Below are positions 23,401 through 33,333 of a stretch of DNA of 34,450 nt, piece by piece; within the stretch, counting starts at the first letter, position 1, and each line of letters starts with the position of its first letter. The notes below the pieces were generated by a model. The model had not been told where the DNA came from. It worked only from the letters and a program-made list of their open reading frames with translations, and ran no database searches. The position numbers and the translations under genes were made by a program. This stretch comes from Saccoglossus kowalevskii (taxonomy: Eukaryota > Hemichordata > Enteropneusta > Harrimaniidae). The stretch covers positions 114,190 to 148,639 of the forward strand of contig NW_003153251.1 in assembly GCF_000003605.2 (NCBI RefSeq). The letters are read 5' to 3'.

Positions 23401-23750
23401 TTGACATATACGATATGACAAACGTAGATCTAGAATGTAGAAATCAGAAAAATTTTAAAAATATATTAACATGTACGCATATGTATTCAAAAGGGGTGAT
23501 TGGCGACAACACTGTCGAGTTATGGTAAGTTGTTCCAGCAGCGGATTTGGGGTTATTTCATAATTGTATGTTCAGTTGGTCCGAAGCCATTTGTTAGGAT
23601 GCCAACAGATAGTCCTCTATTCCGCTCAACTCTTCCAACCTCGCTTTTAGGTGACGCCAATCCATATTTTACGAATAGACATGATGAACATGCGTGGAAT
23701 GTGATATTATGATAAATATGTATAATAAATTAATTTCCATAAATTGGTTT
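18400..23750. other. Long AT-rich stretch, no gene recognised
   Basis: Several ORFs of 60-98 codons occur (for example at 19,381-19,677, 21,241-21,507 and 21,824-22,093), but none has a recognisable domain, a domain-like composition or consistent splice signals. The last exon of the minus-strand lectin gene is expected in the right part of this stretch or beyond the window, but I could not identify it. Confidence 0.45.
20392..20483. repeat. (TA)n microsatellite
   Basis: About 46 uninterrupted TA dinucleotides. The true length may differ because such tracts are hard to sequence and assemble. Confidence 0.98.
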
Positions 23751-23756
23751 GCTTAC

Positions 23757-24039
23757 GTTCTGACACATATTTCATCTCCAGTATCGTTGGGATACCAATT
23801 TTCGGAAATGCAACTTGTTGTGTTGTCTAGCCACTGATACTGGCCAGACACTTTCTTCATACCTAGCCACAAAGAGCCAGACATAGTGTTGACGTAATGG
23901 TTTAATGTAGAGTGTTTTGTTGTAGAGTTAAGAATTGCCAGTGTTCCACCAAATTCAGCACACCTGTCTTTAGCAACGTTCCACTTTGTTATTTCGAACG
24001 ACCTAAAATAACGCGAACATTCTACAGTAGGTCCCATAT
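23757..24039 (-). CDS. Exon: C-type lectin domain, most of it
   Basis: 283 bases, phase 1 in and phase 2 out (donor AGAAC|GTAAGC). Visible: an opening Cys before [24 protein letters not shown], the hydrophobic core LWLGM, and [12 protein letters not shown]. The final strand with the WND-type motif and last cysteines must be in a further exon. The usual EPN/QPD sugar-contact triplet is not clear here (YPN), so calcium-dependent sugar binding cannot be assumed. Confidence 0.85.
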
Positions 24040-27000
24040 CTATAAGGAATAGAAATATTTCAATATTATCAATGCTGGTACACTGTCAAGTATATACACG
24101 ATTCCCTCCAATTCCGCTTTTTCAGGAAGTAGAAACAAAATCTGACAAAATCAACATGATAACACTGGCTTTGGCATGTCGATTTTGAACGCTACTGTTA
24201 TTGATGGAACCACAATTCCGATCTTTTTCACACAACTTGGAAATGTAACATGCCTACCACCAAATAAGTGCTGTCAAATAAAAGCTGATTTATTAACTGT
24301 TTTCTGTACTTATGAAAAAACATCTACCTGATCTTTGTACTGCCCAAGCGGGGCAGCTGTGTGACCTTGTGATATCCCACCATTTAACATAAAAATTGTT
24401 CAGTGATGGCAGAGAATGTATGATTTCGCTACTTACTAAAGCATCCACTAGATCTTTGAACAGCTCCAGCAGGACAGCTACATGTGAAATTCCCAATGCC
24501 ATTGGTGCACACATGAATACAACCACCATTATCAATCTGACACTCGTCAATGTCTGAAAATATATAATACATGTTGACACGTGTGACAAACACTCAGACA
24601 TCAATTTCATTTGTTACACACGTATGATATATAACTGAATACACAACTAAATATTTAAAAATGTATTCTATGTGCTATTTCTTTCATTGCATACATAGAA
24701 GAGTATGTAGTTGATGTCCTACCATTTTGTAAATTCAACACAATCCCAAACAACACCCTACGCATTCTGGCTGACTCGGTATGATGCTAAAGTGGCAGTG
24801 GAACAAATTGTTAAACTAGCTTAGCCCTAAATAAGCCATATATAACAATAAGTGATTGTACCAATAAAATACATGAACGATGGTAATTGGTTCAAGTTTA
24901 AATTCGAAATTAAATTGTGAATTGTGTGAATTTATTAAAATTGGGGTTTAAGATGCCATGAAGCGTTTGATGGAATGTAATCTTTATTAAATTAGTCTGG
25001 TGCTACAATAGACATTCGAAATAACATCGACAAAATCTATAAATTCACACACTAAGCAACATGCTGCGAATTCTAGTTTCACTCACACCAGTTTTGCCGT
25101 GAATATAATTGTTCTAACATGATCGTGTATAAATCTTTTACTTCACGAAAGTCATTGTACTAATAAAATAATTTACTGGCGGTAAATTCCACCAATCCAA
25201 ATTATAAACAATTTAATTTAACTGGCAGCACCCGCTGGCCAACCCCTGTGATTGGCCATTACGATTAAATACATGACTGGGACCAGCAATAGACCTGTCT
25301 GGGATACTCTAAGTGTTTATCACGCTCTCACCTTGACATGTCGGTAATGAAGTCCATTTACCATTGATACATCTGATCACATTATTTCCAACTAAGGAAA
25401 ATCCGGTGTTGCACTTTACCTGCTTCTCCCAGTAATGATCAGCTGAGTTAATATTCTCAAAAAAATAATTGTCAATGATTGCTGCACATCCTGAAAATTA
25501 AAGGAATTGAGAGTGGCATTATTATGTGAATTTACTAAATGTATTAACGTTTTCTATCACATATCTAACTTGGCAAAGTCTTACACTTTTAGCCCAAGCA
25601 TATTAATCGTATCACGTTTCACATTGAGGTGAAGACAAGGTAACTATTCATAAAGTGCTTACCGCATGCCTTGATGCGCACACAACTTCTTTGTTCGTGT
25701 AAGTTTTCTGGAGCGCAGACATTTGATTCCATATTTGTTGGGTTCGAGGAAATAATACACGATCGTGTTCTCGTTTGTAATCCCCATCCACACGTCACAG
25801 AACAAGAACTCCAACCGCTCCATTGCCCCAAACTATCATCTACAAAATTAAACAAATTATCATACTATGAATTTGGAATAAGAAAATTTGACGTTTTTGG
25901 ATCAAAAGCTAAGAGTAATATGATATTTTGCATTTTTGATTCACATTTATGACTTAATTTAATAAAGTTAAAAGTACAGAAAATCAAGCAGGACAGAAAT
26001 CGGCACTCAAAGTTTCGCGAATAGTAAACTACAATAACCAGTGGCTGATTACTTTGTCTATTTTGGTGATTATTAAAATTAATTAATATTATTAATTATT
26101 ATTCTTGTGTTCAATTCTTGATTTTTGGTCATACAACGCAAAGCTGTATGTTTCATATCCAATTGTCATGCTATGAATGTGGAAAACAAAAAAATTATAT
26201 TTTTGGATCAAAAAGCTAGAGGTAATATAACATATTGCATTTTTTATTCAAATATATGATTTAACTTAGTGAAAAATACAGAAAATCGTCACTCAAAGTG
26301 GCTGATTTTTTTATGATGATTATTGAAATTAATTAAAATTATTAATTATTATTATTGTGTCCAATTCTTTATATTTGGTCTTACAATGCAAAGCTGTATG
26401 TTCTATAACCGGATACTGATTCAGTCGTTCGATAATCTAAATGTATACACCGCTCTTTTGCGTTGTCAGTACCAGTTCAGTTTACACGCTTTCATGTCAA
26501 AACCTTGTCTATTATGATGTACCAAAACTATTCACTTTTTGGCATCGAAGCAAACATACATACTTCTTTATACATGGTCGTCGACTGCATTCTTCGACAT
26601 TCAGTTTTTTGCAAAAAAACTGGAGAAATTGTCGCATAATTAGCATGCACTCGCACTCCATCCTCGAAGTCTCGGAGAATTGGATTCAAATAGAATTCAA
26701 CTAGCTGTCCCAACTGGGATTTATTTATTTGGTAAATAACTTGCTTTTGACTCAGCTTATACTTATTTGTGTTTAGTGAGAACCGAGCTTGGAACATTTG
26801 AACCACAGGGAATTTCAAAACTGTTTACATCATTTATTCTTCATTTTTAGTTTGGAAATTCGCTATGCATCAATGTGCGCTCTCTAACATTTATTTGTTT
26901 TGGACGTTTATACAAGCCAGTAAAATAAATCATTGATCGAATAATCCAGCTGTTTTGAATAGTTATTCAGGAGAACAATTAACAAATATTACCTACTATA

Positions 27001-30000
27001 TACAACAATATACTATATTTCCTTTAAGAGAGAGGGGAACAATGAGTCTCACCTTCTTCACAAGTCACACTTGTATCATCATGTTGAGAGCCGAATTCAA
27101 ATCTCAGTTCTTGCCGTGGACACTGGAATATAGACCCTTCATTCCCGACACAACTTAGACCACTTATTACAGCTCGCATCATTGGAAGTTGGCTTGACGT
27201 GTTCACATCTGCATCACATGAAGTCAGTATAAGAAGTGTGTAAACTCCAACCAAAAACTATGTCTATATTCACTCGTATCTGCTGACGTATATTGGGCGG
27301 GGGTTATTGGTGAGATATCGCATGAATACCGAGGCAATATTATGGATACCATCGAGGTAGGAATGCGATATCGAACATACACAGCGAGAGGATTCCCTCT
27401 ATTATAGAGAAAAACCCTTACACCATAATAGAACCTTCGAAAACCTTTTTTTTTATGAAGCAAGTGGGCGATATCAGCACTGAGTATTCCGCAAGTAATT
27501 ATTTTCTCGCTTCCATGACTACAATTTACTGGTTTATCATATTCTTGTATTAAAAAAAGCAAACTTGACTTTACATGCAACTTGTTTTATCATATTGCAG
27601 GAAATCCAGAGTAGACGGTTTTGCGACCCAGTGTCGGATTCTGCTGTATGGGCCATCCCTAAGGATTCAATACCAAAAAACACAAGGAGACGTAACATGT
27701 GGGCAACGAATTAAACCCCGACTAGAATTAACGACTGATGAAAAGGTGAAAATTTATGACTGTATTGAAGTAATGCACGTCATGGACTTGGCTTATTGGT
27801 TAAGTATATTCGTTTTAGAGGTGCCCAAAGTGGATGGAAATTGTTATACTCAAAAACATTATCTTTGATCATGGGTTTGCAAAGCTACCGTTGTTATGAG
27901 CTGCAAACGCCTCTAAATGTTCTAGTGGTATTCAAGTGCTCGATTCAGAAATAAAAAAATTGTCCAGTTTGAGGTTGAGATCAAAAATAAATCAAGCTGA
28001 GGTAATTACCAAAGACCAAATGAAAATTAAGCTGCCATAAGACTTTTCTCCCCGGGTTCTTCTTCGCACTATGGTATTTCTAAATGGCAAACACTTTGCC
28101 CTCAGAAGCAGAATGGAACATCGAGCTCTACGTTTTGACCCACCCCAAATCACTTTACACGAGTCACCAGGTAAAACGCTTTATTTGAAGTATGTGGAAG
28201 ACGTGTCAAAAAGCAACCAAGGTGGTCTAAAGCATCGCAGAGTAAGACGAAAAGGGTTATGCATTATGCAAATGCTGAAAAACCCCAATAATTCCATATT
28301 AGAATGTACAAGAATTACACATCACTCTGCCCACACGAGTGAAAACAAAAATCATTCTACCTGCAACCCTGGCGTAAATACGAAGAATCCGACAAGATAT
28401 GATTCACTAAGCAGCCTATGGGTCACAACTTAACTTTGAAAACTTTACAAACCATAGCCTACGTGCTACAGCTGTGACCAGTCTTTATGAGCAACGTGTT
28501 GATGAGCAAATCATAATGAAGCGAACATGACACCATTCAAATAATTTTAAATGAATGCATGATCACATGAAAAACTTAATTAAATTTAAATTATCTTGAC
28601 AATGTTGTTTTTTTAATCTTTTAATCTATAAACACACAACACAGAACCAGAAGGAGACAGTAAGCGATATTTTGAATGGTGTCGCAGCTGCTACAACCTC
28701 CAAGCAAGTAAACGTCGATCTTGATGAATAAATGTGCAACAAACGTTTAACCTGTTTGTGTAATTTAATGGGAGGTACGTCGTGATATCATCCCTCGGCT
28801 TCGCCACTGGGTGATATCACGACAGTTCCAACGAAGTGTCATTTCGAGGCATGATATCGGAAATGAGTCGAAGTCGAGTGTTATTTCCGCTATCATGCCG
28901 AGAGTATGGCAGGTCTATAAAATCGCCCATTCCCTTCAAATATCGCCTGAGTTGGAAGTTTTTATTAAAAAAAAACAACCTTAAAGTCGATTGTTATTTT
29001 GCGTATGAGGTGTGTATACATTACTATTGCATGAAACTCACAACAGTTACCTATAGTACCAGGAAATCCAATTTGTCTGCATGACACGTTGGCGCTATCC
29101 ATGTCCCATCTATTACTCTGTAACGTTGCCCACTGGCCAAGTTGGGGAATAAATACTTCGACATTGCTCTTACTGTCATCTCCAGAAGCAGTTATTCTGC
29201 TTGGGACAGAATCTAGTGTGTACAAACATATAATGAGATACCATAGAGTTGGTCTAACATTTTGGATGTCAGCGCAAATACGTGTTTCAGAATTCCGAAG
29301 CAGCCAGCTAGCCATTTTACACATTTACATTCAAATCATTGGATTACGCTCATGTCGTTGTTCACATACATTTTAAATGCCATAAACGGAAACTAACCAA
29401 AGCTTTTCGGTTGTGCCCGCTCTCTCTACGCTACCTTCAGAAAGTACTATATGGAGTTAAAAATCTGCCCTCTCTTTCACCTTTTCCCGATGCATATAGT
29501 GTGTGCACCCCTCCCACTATCGAACAGATTCGTGTGCTCATAGTGAAAGTGACACAAAATTGGTCGTTACGATGGTTAACATTTGTGGCTTAATGTAAAC
29601 TACCGACTACATCAACACAAATACAAAATCCCCCTCCCGAACCATAATTTATTCATTATGTTTATTATTATATTGTATTATAATATGTTTCGGTACTTAC
29701 TTTCATGTCGGACTGTTTAAGTATTAAGCAATAATTAGTAAAATAATTGTCTTAATATGTATAGTATGATTGAAATAGGGTACACCTTTTTTACTTACAT
29801 GAGTTGATGACAACATTCCTTGATTCCATTGTCTCACCCATACAACCCTTGTCAACATTCACTGTACCTCCATTCAAGCACACTCTACTCCGGGCAACAG
29901 TGCCCTCAGATGACTGAGGCCATGAAAATTCACTCCACATCGACCAAACTACAAAATCAATAATACAATAATAAGTATTATAACGACACAAAATAAATTA

Positions 30001-30685
30001 TCTAAAAATATTTATTTTACTATTTTTGCGCATGAATAAAATAACAGATGTATTCAAAATATCTGCATAAAGCAGTAATAGAATAAAGACTTTCCGTTTT
30101 TACGTTGGGCAGGAAAACCTGAATACAATTCATTTAGAAATATATCAAAACAAAATATACTCTTTTTTTACGGCTTTAGGATAAAAATAATATTGGTAAA
30201 AATATTATAAAAAATGTCATTGTCAAGAAGACAATGACTTTATCGTACTGCTTTTTTTGAAAATTGGGTTTCAGAAAGTCGATGTGTATTATTATAAGCA
30301 TTTATTATATCCAACAGTTTACAATCCTTTGAACATTTGTGAAAATGCAGTATCTGCGTCATTCGAATAATTTTCGTAGTTGACATCAACCTCAATGTCA
30401 TAGAGTCAATACAGTGGAATATTTCAGTATCTTCACTTAACAGTAAATTTGTGTTGTCGGTCTTAAACACTATGTCATATATATCGTATATATGTATTTA
30501 AATAACAATACCTGGACACGCCATCTGATTACAACGTCGGTAATCAACACTATAGCCTTCACAAACCATATTATCAGGAACAGCAGTTGATTTACCACAT
30601 GATCGTGTTCGATATTGATATCCAGTTCCACATGAGACTGTACAGACAGACCACGAGTCCCATGCACCCCAATGTGGCAGTGCCA
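23757..30685 (-). CDS. Mosaic TSP1/SRCR/CCP/EGF/C-type lectin protein, partial
   Basis: Eight exons, in transcript order 30,685-30,512, 29,948-29,799, 29,212-29,051, 27,208-27,053, 25,839-25,663, 25,490-25,332, 24,553-24,437 and 24,039-23,757, give about 459 open residues. Modules: TSP1, degenerate TSP1, SRCR (two exons), TSP1, CCP/sushi, calcium-binding-type EGF, C-type lectin. All introns between these exons are phase 1, and every join gives a fitting codon (PVW, YSV, DVN, EDD, CGCA, QDIDEC, FNMG). The protein is expected to be secreted or on the cell surface, binding carbohydrate or protein ligands as such mosaics do. The N-terminus (signal peptide) and the end of the lectin domain are missing from the model. 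A role in adhesion, matrix or immunity is inference; the exact orthologue is not known to me. Confidence 0.75.
24307..24362 (-). pseudogene. Decayed copy of the EGF exon's 3' half
   Basis: On the minus strand this reads [13 protein letters not shown], close to [13 protein letters not shown] at the end of the EGF exon 125 bp away. The donor is decayed (CATAAGT in place of GTAAGT) and no matching first half of the module is present. It is probably a local partial duplication. Confidence 0.6.
24437..24553 (-). CDS. Exon: calcium-binding-type EGF module
   Basis: 39 codons, phase 1 at both ends, acceptor TTTTCAG|AC, donor TTTA|GTAAGT. The upstream G completes Asp, creating [12 protein letters not shown], followed by [17 protein letters not shown]. 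The D-x-D-E and later N/F positions are those of calcium-binding EGF modules. Six cysteines are present. Confidence 0.9.
25332..25490 (-). CDS. Exon: CCP (sushi) module
   Basis: 53 codons, phase 1 at both ends, acceptor AATTTTCAG|GA, donor [35 protein letters not shown] and GKWTSLPTC supply the four cysteines and the Trp of a complement control protein module. Confidence 0.88.
25663..25839 (-). CDS. Exon: TSP1 module 3
   Basis: 59 codons, phase 1 at both ends. [25 protein letters not shown] and RSCVRIKAC give a complete six-cysteine TSP1 repeat with the WxxW motif that is often C-mannosylated. The donor is TGCG|GTAAGC and the acceptor TTTTGTAG|AT. Confidence 0.9.
25858..26402. repeat. Tandem duplication of ~306 bp in an intron
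   Basis: The unit starting at about 25,860 (CATACTATGAATTTGGAA) recurs from about 26,166 (CATGCTATGAATGTGGAA). Both continue through TTTTTGGATCAAAA and end with CAAAGCTGTATGTT. The second copy has a deletion of about 45 bases. It lies in the intron upstream of TSP1 module 3. Confidence 0.75.
26403..27052. other. Intron sequence, nothing recognised
   Basis: AT-rich intron between SRCR exon 2 and TSP1 module 3. ORFs here on both strands overlap each other and show no domain. Confidence 0.5.
27053..27208 (-). CDS. Exon: SRCR domain, C-terminal half
   Basis: 52 codons, phase 1 at both ends, acceptor GATGCAG|AT, donor [25 protein letters not shown] and the closing DDTSVTCEE are the second half of an SRCR domain. 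The expected Cys before the DDTSVTC end is replaced (FGSQHDD). Confidence 0.8.
27314..27372. repeat. Hairpin left of the Crypton remnant
   Basis: GATATCGCAT at 27,314-27,323 is perfectly complementary to ATGCGATATC at 27,363-27,372, with partial pairing further inward. The shared GATATC core resembles the two hairpins at 28.8 kb. Confidence 0.6.
27970..28740 (+). pseudogene. Crypton/DUF3504-type recombinase remnant
   Basis: The frame around 28,050-28,433 reads [26 protein letters not shown] and [20 protein letters not shown]. This is the conserved core of the DUF3504 family (KIAA1958/ZMYM/QRICH1-like), which derives from Crypton tyrosine recombinases. After a stop at 28,433 and a frame change, 28,441-28,530 reads [20 protein letters not shown], the H-x-x-R catalytic box region. 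Decayed similarity extends left to about 27,970 (AEVITKDQ). Stops and frameshifts show that it is inactive. It lies antisense in the intron that divides the SRCR domain. No GCM- or zinc-finger-type partner domain was seen. Confidence 0.75.
28779..28899. repeat. Two adjacent hairpins
   Basis: Hairpin 1: GTCGTGATATCATCCC (28,779-28,794) pairs with 28,809-28,823, with one bulged base. Hairpin 2: 28,848-28,864 (GGCATGATATCGGAAAT) pairs with 28,883-28,899 at 16 of 17 positions. GATATC lies in both stems. They lie just beyond the Crypton remnant. Confidence 0.8.
29051..29212 (-). CDS. Exon: SRCR domain, N-terminal half
   Basis: 54 codons, phase 1 at both ends. [20 protein letters not shown] and [12 protein letters not shown] match the first half of a scavenger receptor cysteine-rich domain. 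The Cys normally found in the WGTVC position is absent (WATLQ). It joins the exon at 27,208-27,053 across a 1.8-kb intron. Confidence 0.75.
29799..29948 (-). CDS. Exon: degenerate TSP1 module
   Basis: 50 codons, phase 1 at both ends, acceptor TTTTGTAG|TT, donor [25 protein letters not shown] and ARSRVC fit the TSP1 Trp/Arg ladder, but the CSxxCG cysteines are replaced. Only two cysteines remain (RVC and KGC). After splicing the last codon becomes Tyr rather than Cys. It keeps a clean frame and good splice sites, so it is probably translated. Confidence 0.65.
30512..30685 (-). CDS. Exon: TSP1 module 1
   Basis: 58 codons, phase 1 at both ends. [17 protein letters not shown], then YRTRSC, C at VCEG and the closing RRCNQMACP give all six cysteines of a thrombospondin type 1 repeat, plus the Trp and Arg ladder. 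The acceptor is TTAAAG|TG and the donor CCAG|GTATTG. It is the most N-terminal module seen. Confidence 0.85.
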
Positions 30686-31346
30686 CTTTAACACAAAACA
30701 AACAAGGTGAAATTGACTCGATTTTGGGATGATGAACAAAGAACTCGTTAGTGTGTCCTCTTCGAAAGATGTAAAATGGCGATAATACAATATTCTGAGA
30801 AATAACACACGTTTACGTGTCTGGGAATATTCCCTATAACAACCGGATTACACTGTCTCTGGAGGGTCGCGATATGATACTAGCTCGTCTGAAACTCTCT
30901 CATTCTGAACTAAGATGGAGCATGAATATACATGAATGCATGAATATACAGTTTTGAAGTAACTGATGTACCCCGTGTCTATGACTGTGGGTGTCAGTCG
31001 CATACAAGTTTAAATATCAATAATATAAAGTAAATAGTGATAACTGAGAATATCAATTATAACTGAACACAGAATATTCAATATCGACTAGGTTAGCGTA
31101 GGGGCGGTCTCATGTCCACCCACAGTTCAAAAGCCGACAACTCAGCATGATCACTACTTCTAGTAGTAGTAGCACTACTTCTATGTGCTCTATGCATATG
31201 GGCCCAGCCAACAATAACAAGTACTGTTCAGAAACAGGTACTTCAGGTAATAGAAATGAAAGTGGGTGACTTCAAATACCTGGGTGAGAAAACGTGATCA
31301 TTTTGCACTTATTATGAAAGATAGTGAGCTACTGAGAGATCGTTGG

Positions 31347-31475
31347 TCATGCATCTCTGCGAGTGGGGTCTCTATAGTTACACCCAGTTACGCATAAGTG
31401 GTCGCCCTCTATTATGGAAAATGTTATTGAGGTGATGAAAACAGCACAAAAAGCCAGAATAAAAGCAATGCGCAT
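31347..31475 (-). CDS. Possible signal-peptide exon
   Basis: An ORF from a Met at 31,475 reads MRIAFILAFCAVFITSITFS, a good signal-peptide pattern (basic start, long hydrophobic core, small polar residues). Such an exon is expected upstream of the mosaic gene, whose first seen exon starts at 30,685. Near the end, GGGT|GTAACT would be a phase 1 donor as required, but it is weak. No similarity supports the call, and chance is a real alternative. Confidence 0.25.
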   Translation of the reverse strand: MRIAFILAFCAVFITSITFSIIEGDHLCVTGCNYRDPTRRDA

Positions 31476-32329
31476 GTGCAGGGCATAGAAGCGCATTCCT
31501 CTTGGGGTCCCAGGAAGTAGAATGAGAAGCAAGCTAATCTGGCGTCCGGTTCTAGCGCTACATAAAGTAATTGATCCTCAAAGTGATTACTGTTAAATCT
31601 TGAACAAGTGAGAGTCGGCACCTCCTACTTGAAATCAAGGGTTACTTGCACAGTGTTTCGCATTTTTATATCCGTGGGGTTGCAAGTAATACAACTCGTG
31701 GGAAGAACAACAAGGAAACTCCAGCAAAATGAAAACAAGACCATGATGGTGTGTCTCGAACCATTTGGGATCTACATCATATTCGAAAAAAAACAAATTC
31801 ATAATTAAGCTTCTGCAATCAAACGGTGCTAATATTGGTATTGAGACCCCCCCCCATAGAAGCCATTAGCCTTGTTGACCAAGTGTTGGAAAAATCTATT
31901 CATTAGAAAATGGAGGGCTAAAATTATCTGCTGGGTGTTTCAGAGAAAGTCGGAAAATGTAACTTATTGACTCAGCTATACAATATTTCTGGATAGTCGC
32001 GCCATCCTTCTGAAAACGGAGACAGAGAACACCCTGTATGGGTGAACATGATACTGTTCTGTAATTGTAATTTGAAAATATTTAGCGTACCCCCGTGCCA
32101 GGGGCGATGGGTCACGTTATACCCCGATGAGATGTAATGAGTAGTGAATTGTCTGATTCAAATTGCTAAATATTTGCATCTACAATTATTTATTTCACGA
32201 ATAAATTTGACTGATCTATCCCTATTTATTCATGCGAATATTATTATTGATTTGGCGTTATTGTTTCAATACTGGCTGAATCGGCACTTAAGAATTTTAT
32301 AGGGATGCACCCTTGAATTGCCCAGAACG

Positions 32330-32577
32330 GTTCTATTAACACCATTGCTGTTCTGCTCAATGGAGGCAACGTTTTGAGCACTGACAATACCATCGATATG
32401 GTGAAGGATTTACAACATATGGACATCACATTCCCCACCCAAGCTAGACTATTTGTGAATGGTGTTGTATACAGATATACTGTTCGTTTTTCCAGAGGTC
32501 GAAAGGCATTGTGGAAAAATATTATATCCAAGTGGAAATGTGACCTTTTGTCACAATGCATACACCCATTTTATTGA
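32330..32577 (+). pseudogene. Possible retroelement ORF scrap
   Basis: An open frame reads INTIAVLLNGGNVLSTDN, ITFPTQARLFVNGVVYRYTV and GRKALWKNIISKWKCD. The LFVN...YR...LWKN pattern resembles a segment often found in invertebrate retroelement ORF1-like proteins (LFINESLC-YYR-LW). The similarity is from memory and weak. There is no splice support for a host gene. Confidence 0.3.
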
Positions 32578-33310
32578 GCAGATACAAAGTACTGCAACAT
32601 GCAACACGTGATTGAAAGGTCCTAGGGTAGAAACAAAATTGCAGCCTTGGAACTGCCATAGTCGCTCTGCAGGTAAAAGCTTCGACATAGAATAGAAAAC
32701 ACAAACAATGTAGCCAAGGTCACAGGGTCTTCCGAAAGTACAGAAAAAGCAGCTGATTTTTTGTAAAAAGTTCAATAAAAATATAAACACAGGAACACTG
32801 CAACTATGGGTGATGATTAAAACTTTTAATGCACGATATAAATCGACAATGATATATGTCAAAGAATCCTGACTACAAAGCAGTCATTAGAACATGATAG
32901 ACTCATTCGCTGCAATATTTTCTCTGCGTCATTTCAATGCTCGTAGAAATGAGAAAAAAATTGTTACTGCTCGCTGCTCCTTTTAATGCTCCTCACAGAA
33001 GTGAATGAACGGAATAAATGCTGCGTTTGCACTGGTGTTGCGTGCCACCCACCCCACTAGAGTAAGACTAAGCCCAATATCACATTGCCAAGGGTTGCAG
33101 CATGACGATACGAGTAATTCCTCCTGAGCCTTCAAAGTCTACTGCCACAACTTCAACACTCTATGTAAATTTGCTACGGAAAGGTGGAAAAAAGTCGCAC
33201 ACATGATTTTAGTACGGGAAAACTCCCAGAACAAATTACAGGAACACGAATATTTACATAGCAAAACACAATCTGGGATATAACAGAGGTAAATGCACAA
33301 ACCACTCAAC

Positions 33311-33333
33311 TATACAGGTTGGCCCAAAAAAGT
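33311..33333. mobile_element. Mariner-like terminal repeat fragment
   Basis: CAGGTTGGCCCAAAAAAGT, preceded by TA, resembles the ends of mariner-family transposons. No partner end or transposase is visible in the following sequence, so it would be a solo or highly decayed end. Confidence 0.25.

Noticed and set aside
23500-23712. 70-codon plus-strand ORF with an internal CTTTTAG|GT-like signal
   Set aside because: No recognised family; it could be a transposon scrap, but there is nothing specific to support it. It was also checked as the missing lectin exon on the minus strand and did not fit.
26528-26818. 96-codon minus-strand ORF within the mosaic gene's intron
   Set aside because: No cysteine-module pattern, no acceptor and donor in phase 1, and overlapped by a plus-strand ORF of similar length.
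27575-27868. 97-codon plus-strand ORF left of the Crypton remnant
   Set aside because: It may be part of the same element, but I could not recognise DUF3504 or other domain residues in it.
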